From an uncultured Acidimicrobiales bacterium (GTDB lineage: Bacteria; Actinomycetota; Acidimicrobiia; Acidimicrobiales; SHLQ01): a stretch of 34,602 nt of DNA. Position numbers and translations under genes: made by a program. The DNA lies in NCBI GenBank assembly GCA_937969565.1, contig CALBVR010000255.1, positions 1-34,602 of the forward strand, in the 5' to 3' direction. Shown here piece after piece: positions 17,991 through 27,665 of the stretch (within the stretch, counting starts at the first letter, position 1; each line of letters starts with the position of its first letter). The notes below the pieces were generated by a model that made no database searches, was not told the DNA's origin, and saw only the letters and a program-made list of their open reading frames with translations.

Positions 17991-20002
17991 TGATCTCACG
18001 GCTGCTCATTGCGAATCGCGGGGAGATCGCTGCCCGCATCGCCCGTACGGCACACGCCATGGGGATTTCCACCGTCGGCGTCTATTCCGAGCCGGACCGC
18101 AACGCGCTGCACGTCGACGAAGTGGATGTCGCCGTGGCGCTCGGAGGATCCACACCGGCCGAGTCCTACCTCCGGGCGGATGCGATCATCCAGGCTGCGC
18201 TCGACTCCGGTGCCGACGCCATCCATCCCGGATACGGCTTTCTTGCCGAGAACGCCGACTTCGCCGATGCCGTGGAGGCCGCCGGCCTGACCTGGGTCGG
18301 CCCGACCTCCGAGCAGATCCGGTTGCTCGGCGACAAGGTTGCCGCCAAGGCCGCCGCAATCGAGGCGGGCGTGCCCACCACCTCCATCACGGAGGTGGCA
18401 CCCGGAGCCATCCCCGACGACGTTCCGATGCCGGCCCTCGTGAAAGCTGCGGCCGGCGGGGGCGGTCGGGGCATGCGCATCGTGCGTGCGGCCGACGAAC
18501 TCGCCGACGCGGTTGACGCGGCCGCCCGCGAGGCCGAGGCCGCCTTCGGCGATGGCACCGTGTTCATCGAGCCCTACATCGAACGAGGCCGCCACCTCGA
18601 GGTCCAGATCCTCGGGGACGCCCACGGCAACGTCGTCCACTTCGGCGAACGCGAATGCTCCATCCAGCGTCGCAACCAGAAGGTCATCGAGGAAGCACCG
18701 TCGGCAGGCATCGACGATGCCACCCGAACGGCGCTCCTCGACGGCGCCCTCGCACTCGCATCCCACGTCGGCTACCGGAACGCCGGCACGATCGAGTTCC
18801 TCGTCGGCGACGATGACAGCATCACGTTTCTCGAGGTCAACACCCGGCTTCAGGTCGAGCATCCCGTGACGGAGGCGGTCACCGGCGTCGACCTCGTCGA
18901 GCTACAACTTCGGGTGGCGGCCGGCGAGCCCCTCCCGCTCACCCAGGACGACGTGTCGATCTCCGGTCATGGCATCGAGGTCCGCATCGTGGCCGAAGAC
19001 CCGGCCACCGGATGGCTGCCGTCCACCGGAGTCGTCCACGTTTTCGACATCGGCGACGGCGTCCGGGTCGACACCGGATTCCGCTCCGGCAGCGAGGTGT
19101 CTCCGGACTATGACTCGCTGCTCGCCAAGGTGATCGCACACGCATCGTCGCGAGAAGCCGCCGCAGCGAAGATGGCCCGGGCACTTCGAGGCAGCCAGAT
19201 CGTCGGCGTGAACACGAACGTGGACATGCTCGCCGCCACCATGGCGGAGACCGACTATCTGGCCGCCGCCACCCCCACCGCCTACCTTTCCGAACATCCC
19301 GAGGTTGAGGCCGCAAGCGGTCCGACCGGTGACGACCTCGACGCCATGATCGTGGCCGCCACGCTCGCCCTCGAGGGCGAACACCGCTCCGCCGCCACCG
19401 TCCTCGGGTTCGCTCCCTCCGGTTGGCGAAACCTTCGAACCCGCGGTCAGCGACGCACCTGGCTCGATGGGGAGACCCGTCACTCAATCGAATACGTGCG
19501 CTGCGGAGACGGCGTCGGCATCCATCTCGGCCAATGGCCCGAACCCGATGACGACGGTGTCCTGCCCGACGATGACCGCACCGGCCGACAAGCGCGCATT
19601 CTCGACCGCAGCGATGGACGGATCATCGTGGAACTCGACGGAGTTCGACGTGTGCTCCAAGTTCGACTCGACATCGATGAGGATGCGGTCCGAGTCGACG
19701 TCGCCGGCCCGGCCGGCAGCCGCTCGTTCATGCTGGCGCCACGATTCGAAGATCACGACGCCGAGCAGGCCGGCGGCGGTCCGATCTGTCCCCTGCCAGG
19801 AACGGTGATCGCCGTCCACGTGAGCTCCGGCGAGGCCGTCGTGGAGGGTCAGCTTCTGATGGTGGTGGAGGCGATGAAGATGGAGCACAAGATCACCGCC
19901 GGTGCCGCCGGCATCGTCGAGTCGGTCCGCTTCAACGAAGGTGATCGGGTCGACACTGGCGACCTGCTCGTCGAACTCGATAGTGAGACCGGCGCAGGGT
20001 GA
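17990..20002 (+). CDS. Acyl-CoA carboxylase alpha subunit (biotin carboxylase + BCCP)
   Basis: MISRLLIANRGEIAARIARTAHAMGI...; HPGYGFLAENADFA; ECSIQRRNQKVIEEAPS; BCCP biotin motif VVEAMKMEHKI. ATG overlaps the beta-subunit stop. Confidence 0.96.
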   Translation: MISRLLIANRGEIAARIARTAHAMGISTVGVYSEPDRNALHVDEVDVAVALGGSTPAESYLRADAIIQAALDSGADAIHPGYGFLAENADFADAVEAAGLTWVGPTSEQIRLLGDKVAAKAAAIEAGVPTTSITEVAPGAIPDDVPMPALVKAAAGGGGRGMRIVRAADELADAVDAAAREAEAAFGDGTVFIEPYIERGRHLEVQILGDAHGNVVHFGERECSIQRRNQKVIEEAPSAGIDDATRTALLDGALALASHVGYRNAGTIEFLVGDDDSITFLEVNTRLQVEHPVTEAVTGVDLVELQLRVAAGEPLPLTQDDVSISGHGIEVRIVAEDPATGWLPSTGVVHVFDIGDGVRVDTGFRSGSEVSPDYDSLLAKVIAHASSREAAAAKMARALRGSQIVGVNTNVDMLAATMAETDYLAAATPTAYLSEHPEVEAASGPTGDDLDAMIVAATLALEGEHRSAATVLGFAPSGWRNLRTRGQRRTWLDGETRHSIEYVRCGDGVGIHLGQWPEPDDDGVLPDDDRTGRQARILDRSDGRIIVELDGVRRVLQVRLDIDEDAVRVDVAGPAGSRSFMLAPRFEDHDAEQAGGGPICPLPGTVIAVHVSSGEAVVEGQLLMVVEAMKMEHKITAGAAGIVESVRFNEGDRVDTGDLLVELDSETGAG

Positions 20003-20003
20003 G

Positions 20004-20585
20004 TCAGGGTCTCCGGTAGGGGCCGTGAACGTAGTACTTCGGATGGTCATCGAGCCGGAGATGCAGCCAAGCGACGCCACCACCGGACGTGCTCACCCAG
20101 ACCGGTCGATGATCGACCCGTGCTTCGATGGCTGCTCCCGCCGCCCGCCAGAAGGCGTGAATCTGTTCGGCACCCGCAGTCCGGAGAAATGACAGAAGGT
20201 AATTGTGGGTGGTGCCGTCACCCAGGTCCGTCGGCACGACAAGCGTTGCGTCTCCACCAAGGTTCGTGAAGGTGACCACTGGATCGATCGCTTCCACGAT
20301 GTATCGAGCGAACGGTGTCGGATCCGGAGATCGATGAAGCCCAGCGTTCGACACCACAAACTCGAACGGCGCCTCGAGCGCGTCCCTGGTCACAGCCGGC
20401 GTCTCCCAGAACACCTGCTCCTCGGGACGCTCGCACAACGTGGCGGTCAACGCATCTCGACAGTTCGCCGACGACTGCAGCCCACTGATCACGTCTCGCC
20501 ACGTGGCCGCACGCTCACCTTGTCGAGCGAGGTGTCGAATCGGGTCGCCGGAGGGCTCGAAGCTCCACTGAAGCTCATTGTCCAT
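20004..20585 (-). CDS. Conserved hypothetical protein (possibly DUF6940-like)
   Basis: MDNELQWSFEPSGDPIRHLARQGERAATWRDVISGLQSSANCRDALTATLCERPEEQVFWETPAVTRDALEAPFEFVV...; family assignment from memory, low certainty. Confidence 0.6.
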   Translation of the reverse strand: MDNELQWSFEPSGDPIRHLARQGERAATWRDVISGLQSSANCRDALTATLCERPEEQVFWETPAVTRDALEAPFEFVVSNAGLHRSPDPTPFARYIVEAIDPVVTFTNLGGDATLVVPTDLGDGTTHNYLLSFLRTAGAEQIHAFWRAAGAAIEARVDHRPVWVSTSGGGVAWLHLRLDDHPKYYVHGPYRRP

Positions 20586-20646
20586 CACGGTCACCGTAGG
20601 GCGAAGCGGCATCGCGCGAGACGTCCGAAGAAAATCTGAGATTCTG

Positions 20647-20672
20647 TGTCGAATTCGCCGGCGACGTGCGTC
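20647..20672 (+). promoter_or_regulatory. Candidate ECF42-type promoter TGTCGA-N16-CGTC
   Basis: TGTCGA (20647-20652), 16-nt spacer, CGTC (20669-20672), 47 nt upstream of the SRPBCC gene that begins the DGPF/ECF42 gene set. Confidence 0.5.
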
Positions 20673-20719
20673 ATCGGGTCGAGACGGAGCAATCGGCTCC
20701 GCTCGAACCGAGAGGATGC

Positions 20720-21184
20720 ATGATGCCAGAACCGATTCACGTCGAGGTCTCCACGATCCTCGACGCCGAACCTGAAACGCTGTACGACATGGTCGCCGAC
20801 GTGACCCGCATGGGTGAGTGGAGCCCGGAGACTCGAGCCGCCGAGTGGCTCGAGCCTGGCGCCGCGGCACAGGTGAGAGCTCGCTTCAAGGGAACCAACG
20901 AACTGGGCCCCAACACGTGGAGCACCAAGCCGACCGTCACCGTCGCCAAGCGAGGACGCGAGTTCGCCTTCGAGGTGCCGGGCAAGGCCGGCCCCACATG
21001 GCGCTACCGCTTCGAGCCGGTCGACGGCGGGACCCGGGTGACCGAGTCCGTCCACCAGCAGAAGGCTTCGCCCTTCTTCATCCGGATGCTGCAGAAGCGG
21101 GCCGGCGTCACCGACCGTGCCGCCAACCTTCGGCACAACATCGAAACGACCCTCGACAACCTGGCCCGTGTGGCCACGGTCTGA
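20720..21184 (+). CDS. SRPBCC (START/polyketide cyclase-like) family protein
   Basis: MMPEPIHVEVSTILDAEPETLYDMVADVTRMGEWSPETRAAEWLEPG...PTWRYRFEPVDGGTRVTESV. Confidence 0.87.
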   Translation: MMPEPIHVEVSTILDAEPETLYDMVADVTRMGEWSPETRAAEWLEPGAAAQVRARFKGTNELGPNTWSTKPTVTVAKRGREFAFEVPGKAGPTWRYRFEPVDGGTRVTESVHQQKASPFFIRMLQKRAGVTDRAANLRHNIETTLDNLARVATV

Positions 21185-21236
21185 CCACCACCGACTACCA
21201 CCACCGCACCGAAGACACGAAGAGAAGGAACGAACA

Positions 21237-21599
21237 ATGGAATACATGATTCTGGCCCACAGCGAAGAGGCGAACGGCCCCGGTCCCGGCGACCCCGGGT
21301 TCGAGGAGATGATGGGCGAATGGATGGCGTACAACCAGCGCCTCATCGACGGCGGCCACTGGGTCTCCGGCGCAAGCCTCGCCCCCTCGGTCACGGCCAC
21401 CAAGATCACGAAGGGCGACGCCGACGTGACGGTCACCGACGGTCCGTTCATGGAGACAAAGGAGATGCTCGGGGGCTACTACCTCATCTCGGCGAAGGAC
21501 CTGGATGAGGCGATCGAGCTCGCCACGGCCATCCCGATCCCCGTGGGCACCATCGAGGTTCGACCGGTCGCATTCCGGCCGGACGCGGACCACGGCTGA
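21237..21599 (+). CDS. YCII-related DGPF-domain protein
   Basis: MEYMILAHSEEAN...VTVTDGPFMETKEMLGGYYLISAKDLDEAIELATAIP...GTIEVRPV; TDGPF motif. Confidence 0.93.
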   Translation: MEYMILAHSEEANGPGPGDPGFEEMMGEWMAYNQRLIDGGHWVSGASLAPSVTATKITKGDADVTVTDGPFMETKEMLGGYYLISAKDLDEAIELATAIPIPVGTIEVRPVAFRPDADHG

Positions 21600-21606
21600 C
21601 GCCGGA

Positions 21607-22860
21607 GTGGAGCACTCGTCCGAGGTCGACACTGCGCTGACCGCGCTGGCCCGAGATCACTCGGGCCGGGTCCTGGCCATCCTGGCCAGCCGGTTCAGCA
21701 GTGTCGACCTCGCCGACGACGCTGTACAGGATGCGCTGATCCGGGCCCACGAGCGATGGCCAACCGATGGCATTCCGGACAATCCCGGTGGTTGGTTGAT
21801 GACCGTCGCCGGCCGTCGGGCCATCGACTTGCAGCGTCGAACTGACGCCGCCACCCGGCAGCTCCGATCCTCGGCCCCCGAGCTCGACATGGATCCGAAC
21901 GAACCGTCCGCAAACGAGCCGCTGATCGACGACATCGGTCCGGCCATCGATGAGCAGCTGCGGCTCATGTTCCTCTGCTGCCATCCGGCACTCAGCCCGG
22001 ACGCCCAGGTCGCCCTGACGCTTCGCCTCGTCGGTGGCTTGACCACCGAGGAGATCGCCGCTGCGTTCCTCGTACCCCGGGCGACGCTTGCGCAACGGGT
22101 GAGTCGAGCGAAGGCGAAGATTCGCACGGCCGGTATTCCACTTGCGATCCCGGCAGATCCCGCTTCCCGAGTCGACGTCGTGCTCTCGGTCCTCTACCTC
22201 GTCTTCAACGAGGGCTACCTCAGCCATGGTGATGTGGTCGATCGGGTGGATCTGTGTGACGAGGCGATCCGACTCACCGGACTCGTGCGCGAACTGTTGC
22301 CCGACTCGGCGGAGTCCCATGGACTCGCTGCGCTGATGGCCTTCCACCGTGCTCGGCGAGCGAGTCGCTTCACCGCGGACGACGAGATCGTCCTTCTCGA
22401 CGAGCAGGATCGGACGAGGTGGGACTTCGAGGAGATCCAGGCCGGGAACGCCCACTTGCAGCAGGCGATGCGCCTGCAAACGCCCGGGCGCTATCAGGTG
22501 CAGGCGTTGATTGCGTCGTACCACGCCAACGCTCGCACGCACGACGACACGGATTGGACGCGGATCGTTGCGTTGTACGACCAGCTCCGTGCCATGGACC
22601 GATCACCTGTCGTGGCGCTCAACCATGCTGCGGCGGTGGCCATGGCCGACGGGCCGCTGGCCGGACTTCGGCTTCTCGAGGACATCGACGGGCTCGACGA
22701 CTACCACCTGTTCCACGCCACGCGGGCCGAACTCTTGCACCGATCCGGCGATCCGAATGCTGCGGTCGTGGCGTGGACCCGTGCCGCAGCCCTCACCGAC
22801 AACCCCGCCGAGCGGCGCCTGATCGCCGCTCGGATGGCTACGGCTGAACGAGAGGTCTGA
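21607..22860 (+). CDS. ECF42-type sigma factor with C-terminal TPR-like extension
   Basis: VLAILASRFSSVDLADDAVQDALIRAHERWPTDGIPDNPGGWLMTVAGRRAIDLQRR...; long C-terminus with NEGYLS, LMAFHRARRASR, ARTHDDTDWTRIVALYDQL typical of DGPF-associated ECF42. Confidence 0.92.
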   Translation: MEHSSEVDTALTALARDHSGRVLAILASRFSSVDLADDAVQDALIRAHERWPTDGIPDNPGGWLMTVAGRRAIDLQRRTDAATRQLRSSAPELDMDPNEPSANEPLIDDIGPAIDEQLRLMFLCCHPALSPDAQVALTLRLVGGLTTEEIAAAFLVPRATLAQRVSRAKAKIRTAGIPLAIPADPASRVDVVLSVLYLVFNEGYLSHGDVVDRVDLCDEAIRLTGLVRELLPDSAESHGLAALMAFHRARRASRFTADDEIVLLDEQDRTRWDFEEIQAGNAHLQQAMRLQTPGRYQVQALIASYHANARTHDDTDWTRIVALYDQLRAMDRSPVVALNHAAAVAMADGPLAGLRLLEDIDGLDDYHLFHATRAELLHRSGDPNAAVVAWTRAAALTDNPAERRLIAARMATAEREV

Positions 22861-22863
22861 GCG

Positions 22864-23367
22864 TCAGAGCTCCCGCGGCCGAACGAGGGCCGCAAGTCGG
22901 CCGCTGGTGGGCCCGAGGTCCGACCAGCCGCCATCGAACTGCAGCCGGGCGATCGCCGCGGTTGTCATCAACTTGCCGTCGTCGTTGTACGGAGGAGGCT
23001 CCGCCGAGAGCCACTCGACGAGATCGTCGAAGCCGGGATTGTGGCCGCAGATCAACACCAGCGGGGCCGTCTCCAGGCGGAGCGCGTCGATCCAGTCCCA
23101 CGCCCCCGCGAGGTAGAGGTCGTCTCGGAACTCGACGGCCGCGGCATCCAGACCGAGCTCGTCGACCAGATGGGCGACGGTCTCCCGTGTACGTACCGCA
23201 GCCGACGAGAGGATCCGGACGGGCTCGATCCCCTCGTCCTGCAGCCACGACGCCATCCGCATCGCTGCCCGATGGCCCCGAGCCGCGAGCGGACGCTGCA
23301 CGTCGGGAAGTCCGGGGTCGCCCCAGTCCGACTTCGCATGGCGCATCACCAGGAGCTCGACGGCCAT
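22864..23367 (-). CDS. SixA-like histidine phosphatase
   Basis: LLVMRHAKSDWGDPGLPDVQRPLAARGHRAAMRM; LICGHNPGFDDL. Confidence 0.92.
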   Translation of the reverse strand: MAVELLVMRHAKSDWGDPGLPDVQRPLAARGHRAAMRMASWLQDEGIEPVRILSSAAVRTRETVAHLVDELGLDAAAVEFRDDLYLAGAWDWIDALRLETAPLVLICGHNPGFDDLVEWLSAEPPPYNDDGKLMTTAAIARLQFDGGWSDLGPTSGRLAALVRPREL

Positions 23368-23376
23368 GCCGGGTCC

Positions 23377-23805
23377 TCAGCCGCTGACGTCGTCGAAGGC
23401 CGCAACCTTGACGGGCGTGAGCTCGACGACCACCTCGCCCTCGACGCCGTTTCGGGCCCCGTACTCGTCGGCCCGTTCGGTGCCCATGTATCTTCCGCCG
23501 GCGGCGGTGGCCACACGTCGGGTCAGTTCTGGATCGTCGACGATGCGAGCGGTCGCCTCGACGCGGACGAAGGCATACGGCGGTTCTTCCATGTCGACGA
23601 GGAGGGAAACGCGGGGCTCGGCCCGCATCGCCTTCGCCTTCGCCGACGTGCCCCACGTGTTGAATCGAAAGCAGCCGTCGTCCTCGTAGACGAACCAGAC
23701 GGGCGTCACCGCCGGCCGGCCGCTCGGCAGAACCACGCCCAGCTTTCCGGTACGCGTTCCCGCATTGACGAAGTCGGCCCATTCATCGTGCGTCATCTCT
23801 CGCAT
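23377..23805 (-). CDS. Pyridoxamine 5'-phosphate oxidase-like (PPOX class, possibly F420-dependent) protein
   Basis: NAGTRTGKLGVVLPSGRPAVTPVWFVYEDDGCFRFNTWGTSAKAKAMRAEPRVSLLVDMEEPPYAFVRVEATA. Confidence 0.85.
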   Translation of the reverse strand: MREMTHDEWADFVNAGTRTGKLGVVLPSGRPAVTPVWFVYEDDGCFRFNTWGTSAKAKAMRAEPRVSLLVDMEEPPYAFVRVEATARIVDDPELTRRVATAAGGRYMGTERADEYGARNGVEGEVVVELTPVKVAAFDDVSG

Positions 23806-23844
23806 GACGCCATCTTCGCGGATGTGCGGACGCCGCGCCTCGGG

Positions 23845-24726
23845 TCAGGCCGGAACGTCTGCCTGCTGTTGTGCCACCCACGGCCGGACCGCGTCGAGGA
23901 ATCGGTCCGGTGTCTCCATCTGTGGCGTGTGGCCGACACCGTCGAATGTCACGAGCGTCCAGTCGGGTCGCACGGACCGACACAGCCAACGAGCGGAAGC
24001 GATGTGCACGAGTCGATCCTTGTCGCCGTGAACCACAATGGCGTCCGCCTCGATCGACTTGAGGCCCCTGGTGAAGCGAATGCGGTTGGAGATGACTGCG
24101 AAGAGGGAGCTCGCCGCCTGCCCGAACGATGCCGCAACCCAGGGCATCTCCGCCCGTTCCCTCGCCATGGCGACCGCCTTCTCCCGATCGGATTCGGCCA
24201 CCCGCGACGGGTCTGCGCACACGAGCGAGAACGCCTCCTCCACATACCGCTCCGGATTGGAGGCCGCCAGTTCGGCCCGCTTGCGGCCAAGGGCCGGGAT
24301 CAGCGGAGCAACCAACGCCTTGGCCACGCCAAGGTCGAAGACCGGGCGGATCATCGGCAGCGCCGGGTCGACCAGGATGAGCGAGCGGACGAGCTCGGGG
24401 GCCTCCTGCGCAACGAGCATCGACACCAGACCGCCCATCGAGTTGCCGACCAGGATCGCCGGCGAATCGTACGTGGCGGCGAGGTAGCGAATCACCAGTG
24501 CCACCTGCTCGTCGATTTTTGCGGTTCGTCCGTCCGGCGGGGTTCGCCCGAAACCGATGAGGTCGATCGCCGAAACGGCGCCGAGCTCGGCAAGCGGGTC
24601 CGCCACGGCAGACCAGTTGACGTGCGAGCCGCCCAGTCCGTGGATCAGGAGGATCGGCTGGCCCGATCCGCCGTGGTCCATGACATGGACCTCTCCACCG
24701 AGGTCGAGCGTGCGTGATTCAGCCAT
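23845..24726 (-). CDS. Alpha/beta hydrolase
   Basis: PILLIHGLGGSHVNW...; nucleophile elbow VGNSMGG; C-terminal FDGVGHTPQMETPDRF catalytic His region. Confidence 0.92.
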   Translation of the reverse strand: MAESRTLDLGGEVHVMDHGGSGQPILLIHGLGGSHVNWSAVADPLAELGAVSAIDLIGFGRTPPDGRTAKIDEQVALVIRYLAATYDSPAILVGNSMGGLVSMLVAQEAPELVRSLILVDPALPMIRPVFDLGVAKALVAPLIPALGRKRAELAASNPERYVEEAFSLVCADPSRVAESDREKAVAMARERAEMPWVAASFGQAASSLFAVISNRIRFTRGLKSIEADAIVVHGDKDRLVHIASARWLCRSVRPDWTLVTFDGVGHTPQMETPDRFLDAVRPWVAQQQADVPA

Positions 24727-24735
24727 GACGCAAGG

Positions 24736-26211
24736 CTACGACGTCGCCGCTGTCGCCAACGCATCGATCTCTTCGAGGAGGAGATCGGCGAGTCGGTCCA
24801 GGTCGGGCACGAGATCGGCGCAGGCGACCAGGCCGAAGTCGAGACAGTCCAGGTAACTCTGGACGGTGATGTTCAGGCCCTGACCTTCGATGAGCGTGGA
24901 CACCGGGTAGTAGTGCTCGAGTTCCGCCCGGTCGAGGTACAGCGGCTGCCGTGGGCCAGGGACGTTCGAGATCACCAGGTTGAACGGGAGCGACACGCGG
25001 CCACCAAGACGGAAGCGGCTCGCCAGACGCGAGGCTCGAATGGCGAACGCCGGTGGGGCCATCTGGCTGAGCTCGCTGAGCATGTCAGCCGGCATCATCT
25101 CGAACTGTTCCTTGCCCTTGGCCATTGCCATCTGCACGCCGCGCAGCCGTTCGATCGGATCCGGGAGGTGCGTCGGAATCGTCGCAAAGATGGCAGAGAC
25201 CCGGTTGGTCCAGGGATCGGTCTCTTCGCCGGTGCGTATGGAGACCGGGATCATCGAAACCAACGGATCGGCAGGCAGCTCCCCCTTCTCGTCGAGCCAC
25301 GTACGCAACGCTCCGGCACACACGGCCATGACGACATCGTTCACGGTTGCGCCCGCCGCGGTCTTGATGGCCTTCACGTCGGCCAGCGCAGCGGTTCGGG
25401 CTTCGAATCGTCGATGCGGGCCGATGCTCTGGTTGAACGACGTCGGCGGAGCGGCGGTCGCCGGGATCAGCGGCGTCTGATCGTCGTCGTCGGTTGCCCA
25501 GTTGCGAACCATCTCGCCGATCGGCCCGGGCACCGCCCGCGAGGCTGCATCCAACACCGATTTCGCGCCGTGGTTCCGCGATGACTCGACGAGGTCTCGA
25601 ACCATCCGTGCCTGGAAGCGCACCATGCGTGCCGGTTCGAACAGCATGGACATCGAGCTCCGCGTGAGCATCTCGATCGACGACGGCGACCGGTCGGCCG
25701 GAGACAGCGGCACGTTCAGCTCGGGGCGCTCGGCGCCGGGTGAGGTGTCCGTGATGAGACCCAGCATCTCTGCACCGGCGGCGCCGTCGACGGTGGCGTG
25801 GTGCATCTTCATGAAGAGCGCGAAGCGGTCGTCGGGCAGTCCGTCGATGACGTAGGCCTCCCATAGCGGGCGGGACTGATCCAATGGACGGGCGGCGAGT
25901 CGGGCCACCTGCGTCTGCAGTTGTTGGAAGTCGCCGGGAGGCGGCAGTCCGAGATGCCGCACGTGAAAGTCGAGGTCGAACGCTTCGTCGATGATCCAGT
26001 GCGGAAGGTCCAGATCGAGGGGGTCGCGAAGCAGTTTCCGCCGAAGCGGTTCGAGCACCCCGAGGCGGTCCTCGATCGTCGAACGCAGCGCGGTGAAGGC
26101 GTCGTAGCCGGGCTCGGGGCGGGCGTAGATCGAGACGCTGGAAACGTGGCCGTAGCTGTATGGCGTTTCCATGTAGAGAAACGTTGCGTCGAGTGCCGTC
26201 AACTGCTTCAT
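24736..26211 (-). CDS. Wax ester synthase/diacylglycerol O-acyltransferase (WS/DGAT) family
   Basis: MKQLTALDATFLYMETPYSYGHV...; ALFMKMHHATVDGAAG (HHxxxDG); NLVISNVPGPRQPLYLDRAELEHYYPVS. Start at MKQL. Confidence 0.94.
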   Translation of the reverse strand: MKQLTALDATFLYMETPYSYGHVSSVSIYARPEPGYDAFTALRSTIEDRLGVLEPLRRKLLRDPLDLDLPHWIIDEAFDLDFHVRHLGLPPPGDFQQLQTQVARLAARPLDQSRPLWEAYVIDGLPDDRFALFMKMHHATVDGAAGAEMLGLITDTSPGAERPELNVPLSPADRSPSSIEMLTRSSMSMLFEPARMVRFQARMVRDLVESSRNHGAKSVLDAASRAVPGPIGEMVRNWATDDDDQTPLIPATAAPPTSFNQSIGPHRRFEARTAALADVKAIKTAAGATVNDVVMAVCAGALRTWLDEKGELPADPLVSMIPVSIRTGEETDPWTNRVSAIFATIPTHLPDPIERLRGVQMAMAKGKEQFEMMPADMLSELSQMAPPAFAIRASRLASRFRLGGRVSLPFNLVISNVPGPRQPLYLDRAELEHYYPVSTLIEGQGLNITVQSYLDCLDFGLVACADLVPDLDRLADLLLEEIDALATAATS

Positions 26212-26290
26212 GCGCGACGATACCACCCACCCTGTCCGAGCCGCCGGGGAACTCCGCTGACGGTCCGGCTCCGGTCACTACGATCGGGCG

Positions 26291-26812
26291 ATGCGCACGG
26301 AACGACTCGAGCTTCGCCCACCGGTGGCGGCCGACCGTGCTCGGCTCGTCGAGCTCTGGATGGACGAGGACTTCATGGTGTTCTCCGAGGGCGTCCGGAA
26401 CCGGGAAGACGCCAACGAACGGTTCGACCGGATGCTGAAGGTGGCGGATCGGTTCCCGTTTGCGAAGCAGCCAGTGTTCGACCTCGCCAGCGGAACTCTG
26501 CTCGGCTACTCCGGCATCGACACGTTCCACTACGACGGACGCGAACGCCTCGAGTATGGCTATCGCCTCGACGTACAAGCCCGTGGCCGTGGGCTGGCGA
26601 CCGAAGCCGCACAGGCGCTGCTTTCCGTCGCTGATTCGATGGTCGAGGAACTCGATCCGGTGTGGCAGCGGGAAGTTCATGCGCTCATCGACCCCACCAA
26701 TCGGCCGTCCCAACGGGTGGCGGAGAAGTGTGGGTTCCGTTTCTGGCGTCACGATCTTGTCGAGGGCTTTCACGACGACATCCTTCGCCGACCCCTCGGC
26801 GTTGCGCAGTAG
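26291..26812 (+). CDS. GNAT family N-acetyltransferase (RimJ/RimL-like)
   Basis: MRTERLELRPPVAADRARLVELW...YGYRLDVQARGRGLATEAAQALL...IDPTNRPSQRVAEKCGFRF. Confidence 0.9.
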   Translation: MRTERLELRPPVAADRARLVELWMDEDFMVFSEGVRNREDANERFDRMLKVADRFPFAKQPVFDLASGTLLGYSGIDTFHYDGRERLEYGYRLDVQARGRGLATEAAQALLSVADSMVEELDPVWQREVHALIDPTNRPSQRVAEKCGFRFWRHDLVEGFHDDILRRPLGVAQ

Positions 26813-26849
26813 ACGACAACTCCCGTCGCCCCGCTGCTAGGAAGGGGTC

Positions 26850-27608
26850 ATGGTGTCCGCCCAGCAGCGATATCTCGCCGACTTCCGGAAGAGCCTCGGC
26901 CTCGATCGGCTCGACGTTCCGGCCACCCACGTCCTCATCGAGGACGATCGGGCCGGCTCGAACCTGATCGTCGGGTATGTCGCGGAGGCGGCGACGGTGG
27001 TCCGGGCCGGGCCGGAACACACCGACCTCGTGAAGCCACTCGCGTCGCCTGATCGGGCGCAGTCGTTCGACGACTTGCGGAGTTGGGCGACGGCACAGGG
27101 GTGGGTCGAGTTCGACGGCGGGTTGAGCCACGTCGCCGACCCCGAAGACATTCGACCCGCGCCCGTGCCCGACGGGCTTCATGCGGTGCGCCTGGACTCG
27201 AACGGCGCAGACAACGAGCGTGTGGTGCGCTGGCTCGAGGCAGCCGACCCCAACGACGTGGACGAGGCGGACTTCGAACTGGACGAGCTCGACGATCGGA
27301 TGGTCGCACTCGTCGACCAGGACGAGCGGATCGTTGCGCTCGCCTCGTGCTACCCGTGGGAGCTCGCTCCGGCGTTCGAAGACATCGGGGTGATCGTTGC
27401 CCCGAGCGTCCGGGGCCGGGGTGCCGGGCGGGCGGTCGTTCGAACCTTGCTCGACGACCTCCATGCCGACGGCCAACTCGGCCTGTACCGATGCAACTGG
27501 TCCAATCCGACCTCGCGCCGTCTGGCGCTCGGACTCGGATTCGAACTGGTCACCGACCTCATCGCGCTCTGCCCCGAGGGCGATCCGAAAGCCACGTCCT
27601 CGTCCTGA
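26850..27608 (+). CDS. GNAT family N-acetyltransferase
   Basis: IGVIVAPSVRGRGAGRAVVRTLLDDLHADGQLGLYRCNWSNPTSRRLALGLGFELV. Confidence 0.85.
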   Translation: MVSAQQRYLADFRKSLGLDRLDVPATHVLIEDDRAGSNLIVGYVAEAATVVRAGPEHTDLVKPLASPDRAQSFDDLRSWATAQGWVEFDGGLSHVADPEDIRPAPVPDGLHAVRLDSNGADNERVVRWLEAADPNDVDEADFELDELDDRMVALVDQDERIVALASCYPWELAPAFEDIGVIVAPSVRGRGAGRAVVRTLLDDLHADGQLGLYRCNWSNPTSRRLALGLGFELVTDLIALCPEGDPKATSSS

Positions 27609-27665
27609 GCAATCGGACGGTCCGCAGCCCGCGCCATCGTCGCTGTGGCTGCTAGGAACGTGGTC

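Noticed and set aside
15960-17999. 679-aa minus-strand ORF opposite the carboxylase
   Set aside because: Only its last ~98 codons (from GTG 16256) are real, forming the N-terminus of the candidate selenoprotein; the rest is antisense to carboxyltransferase.
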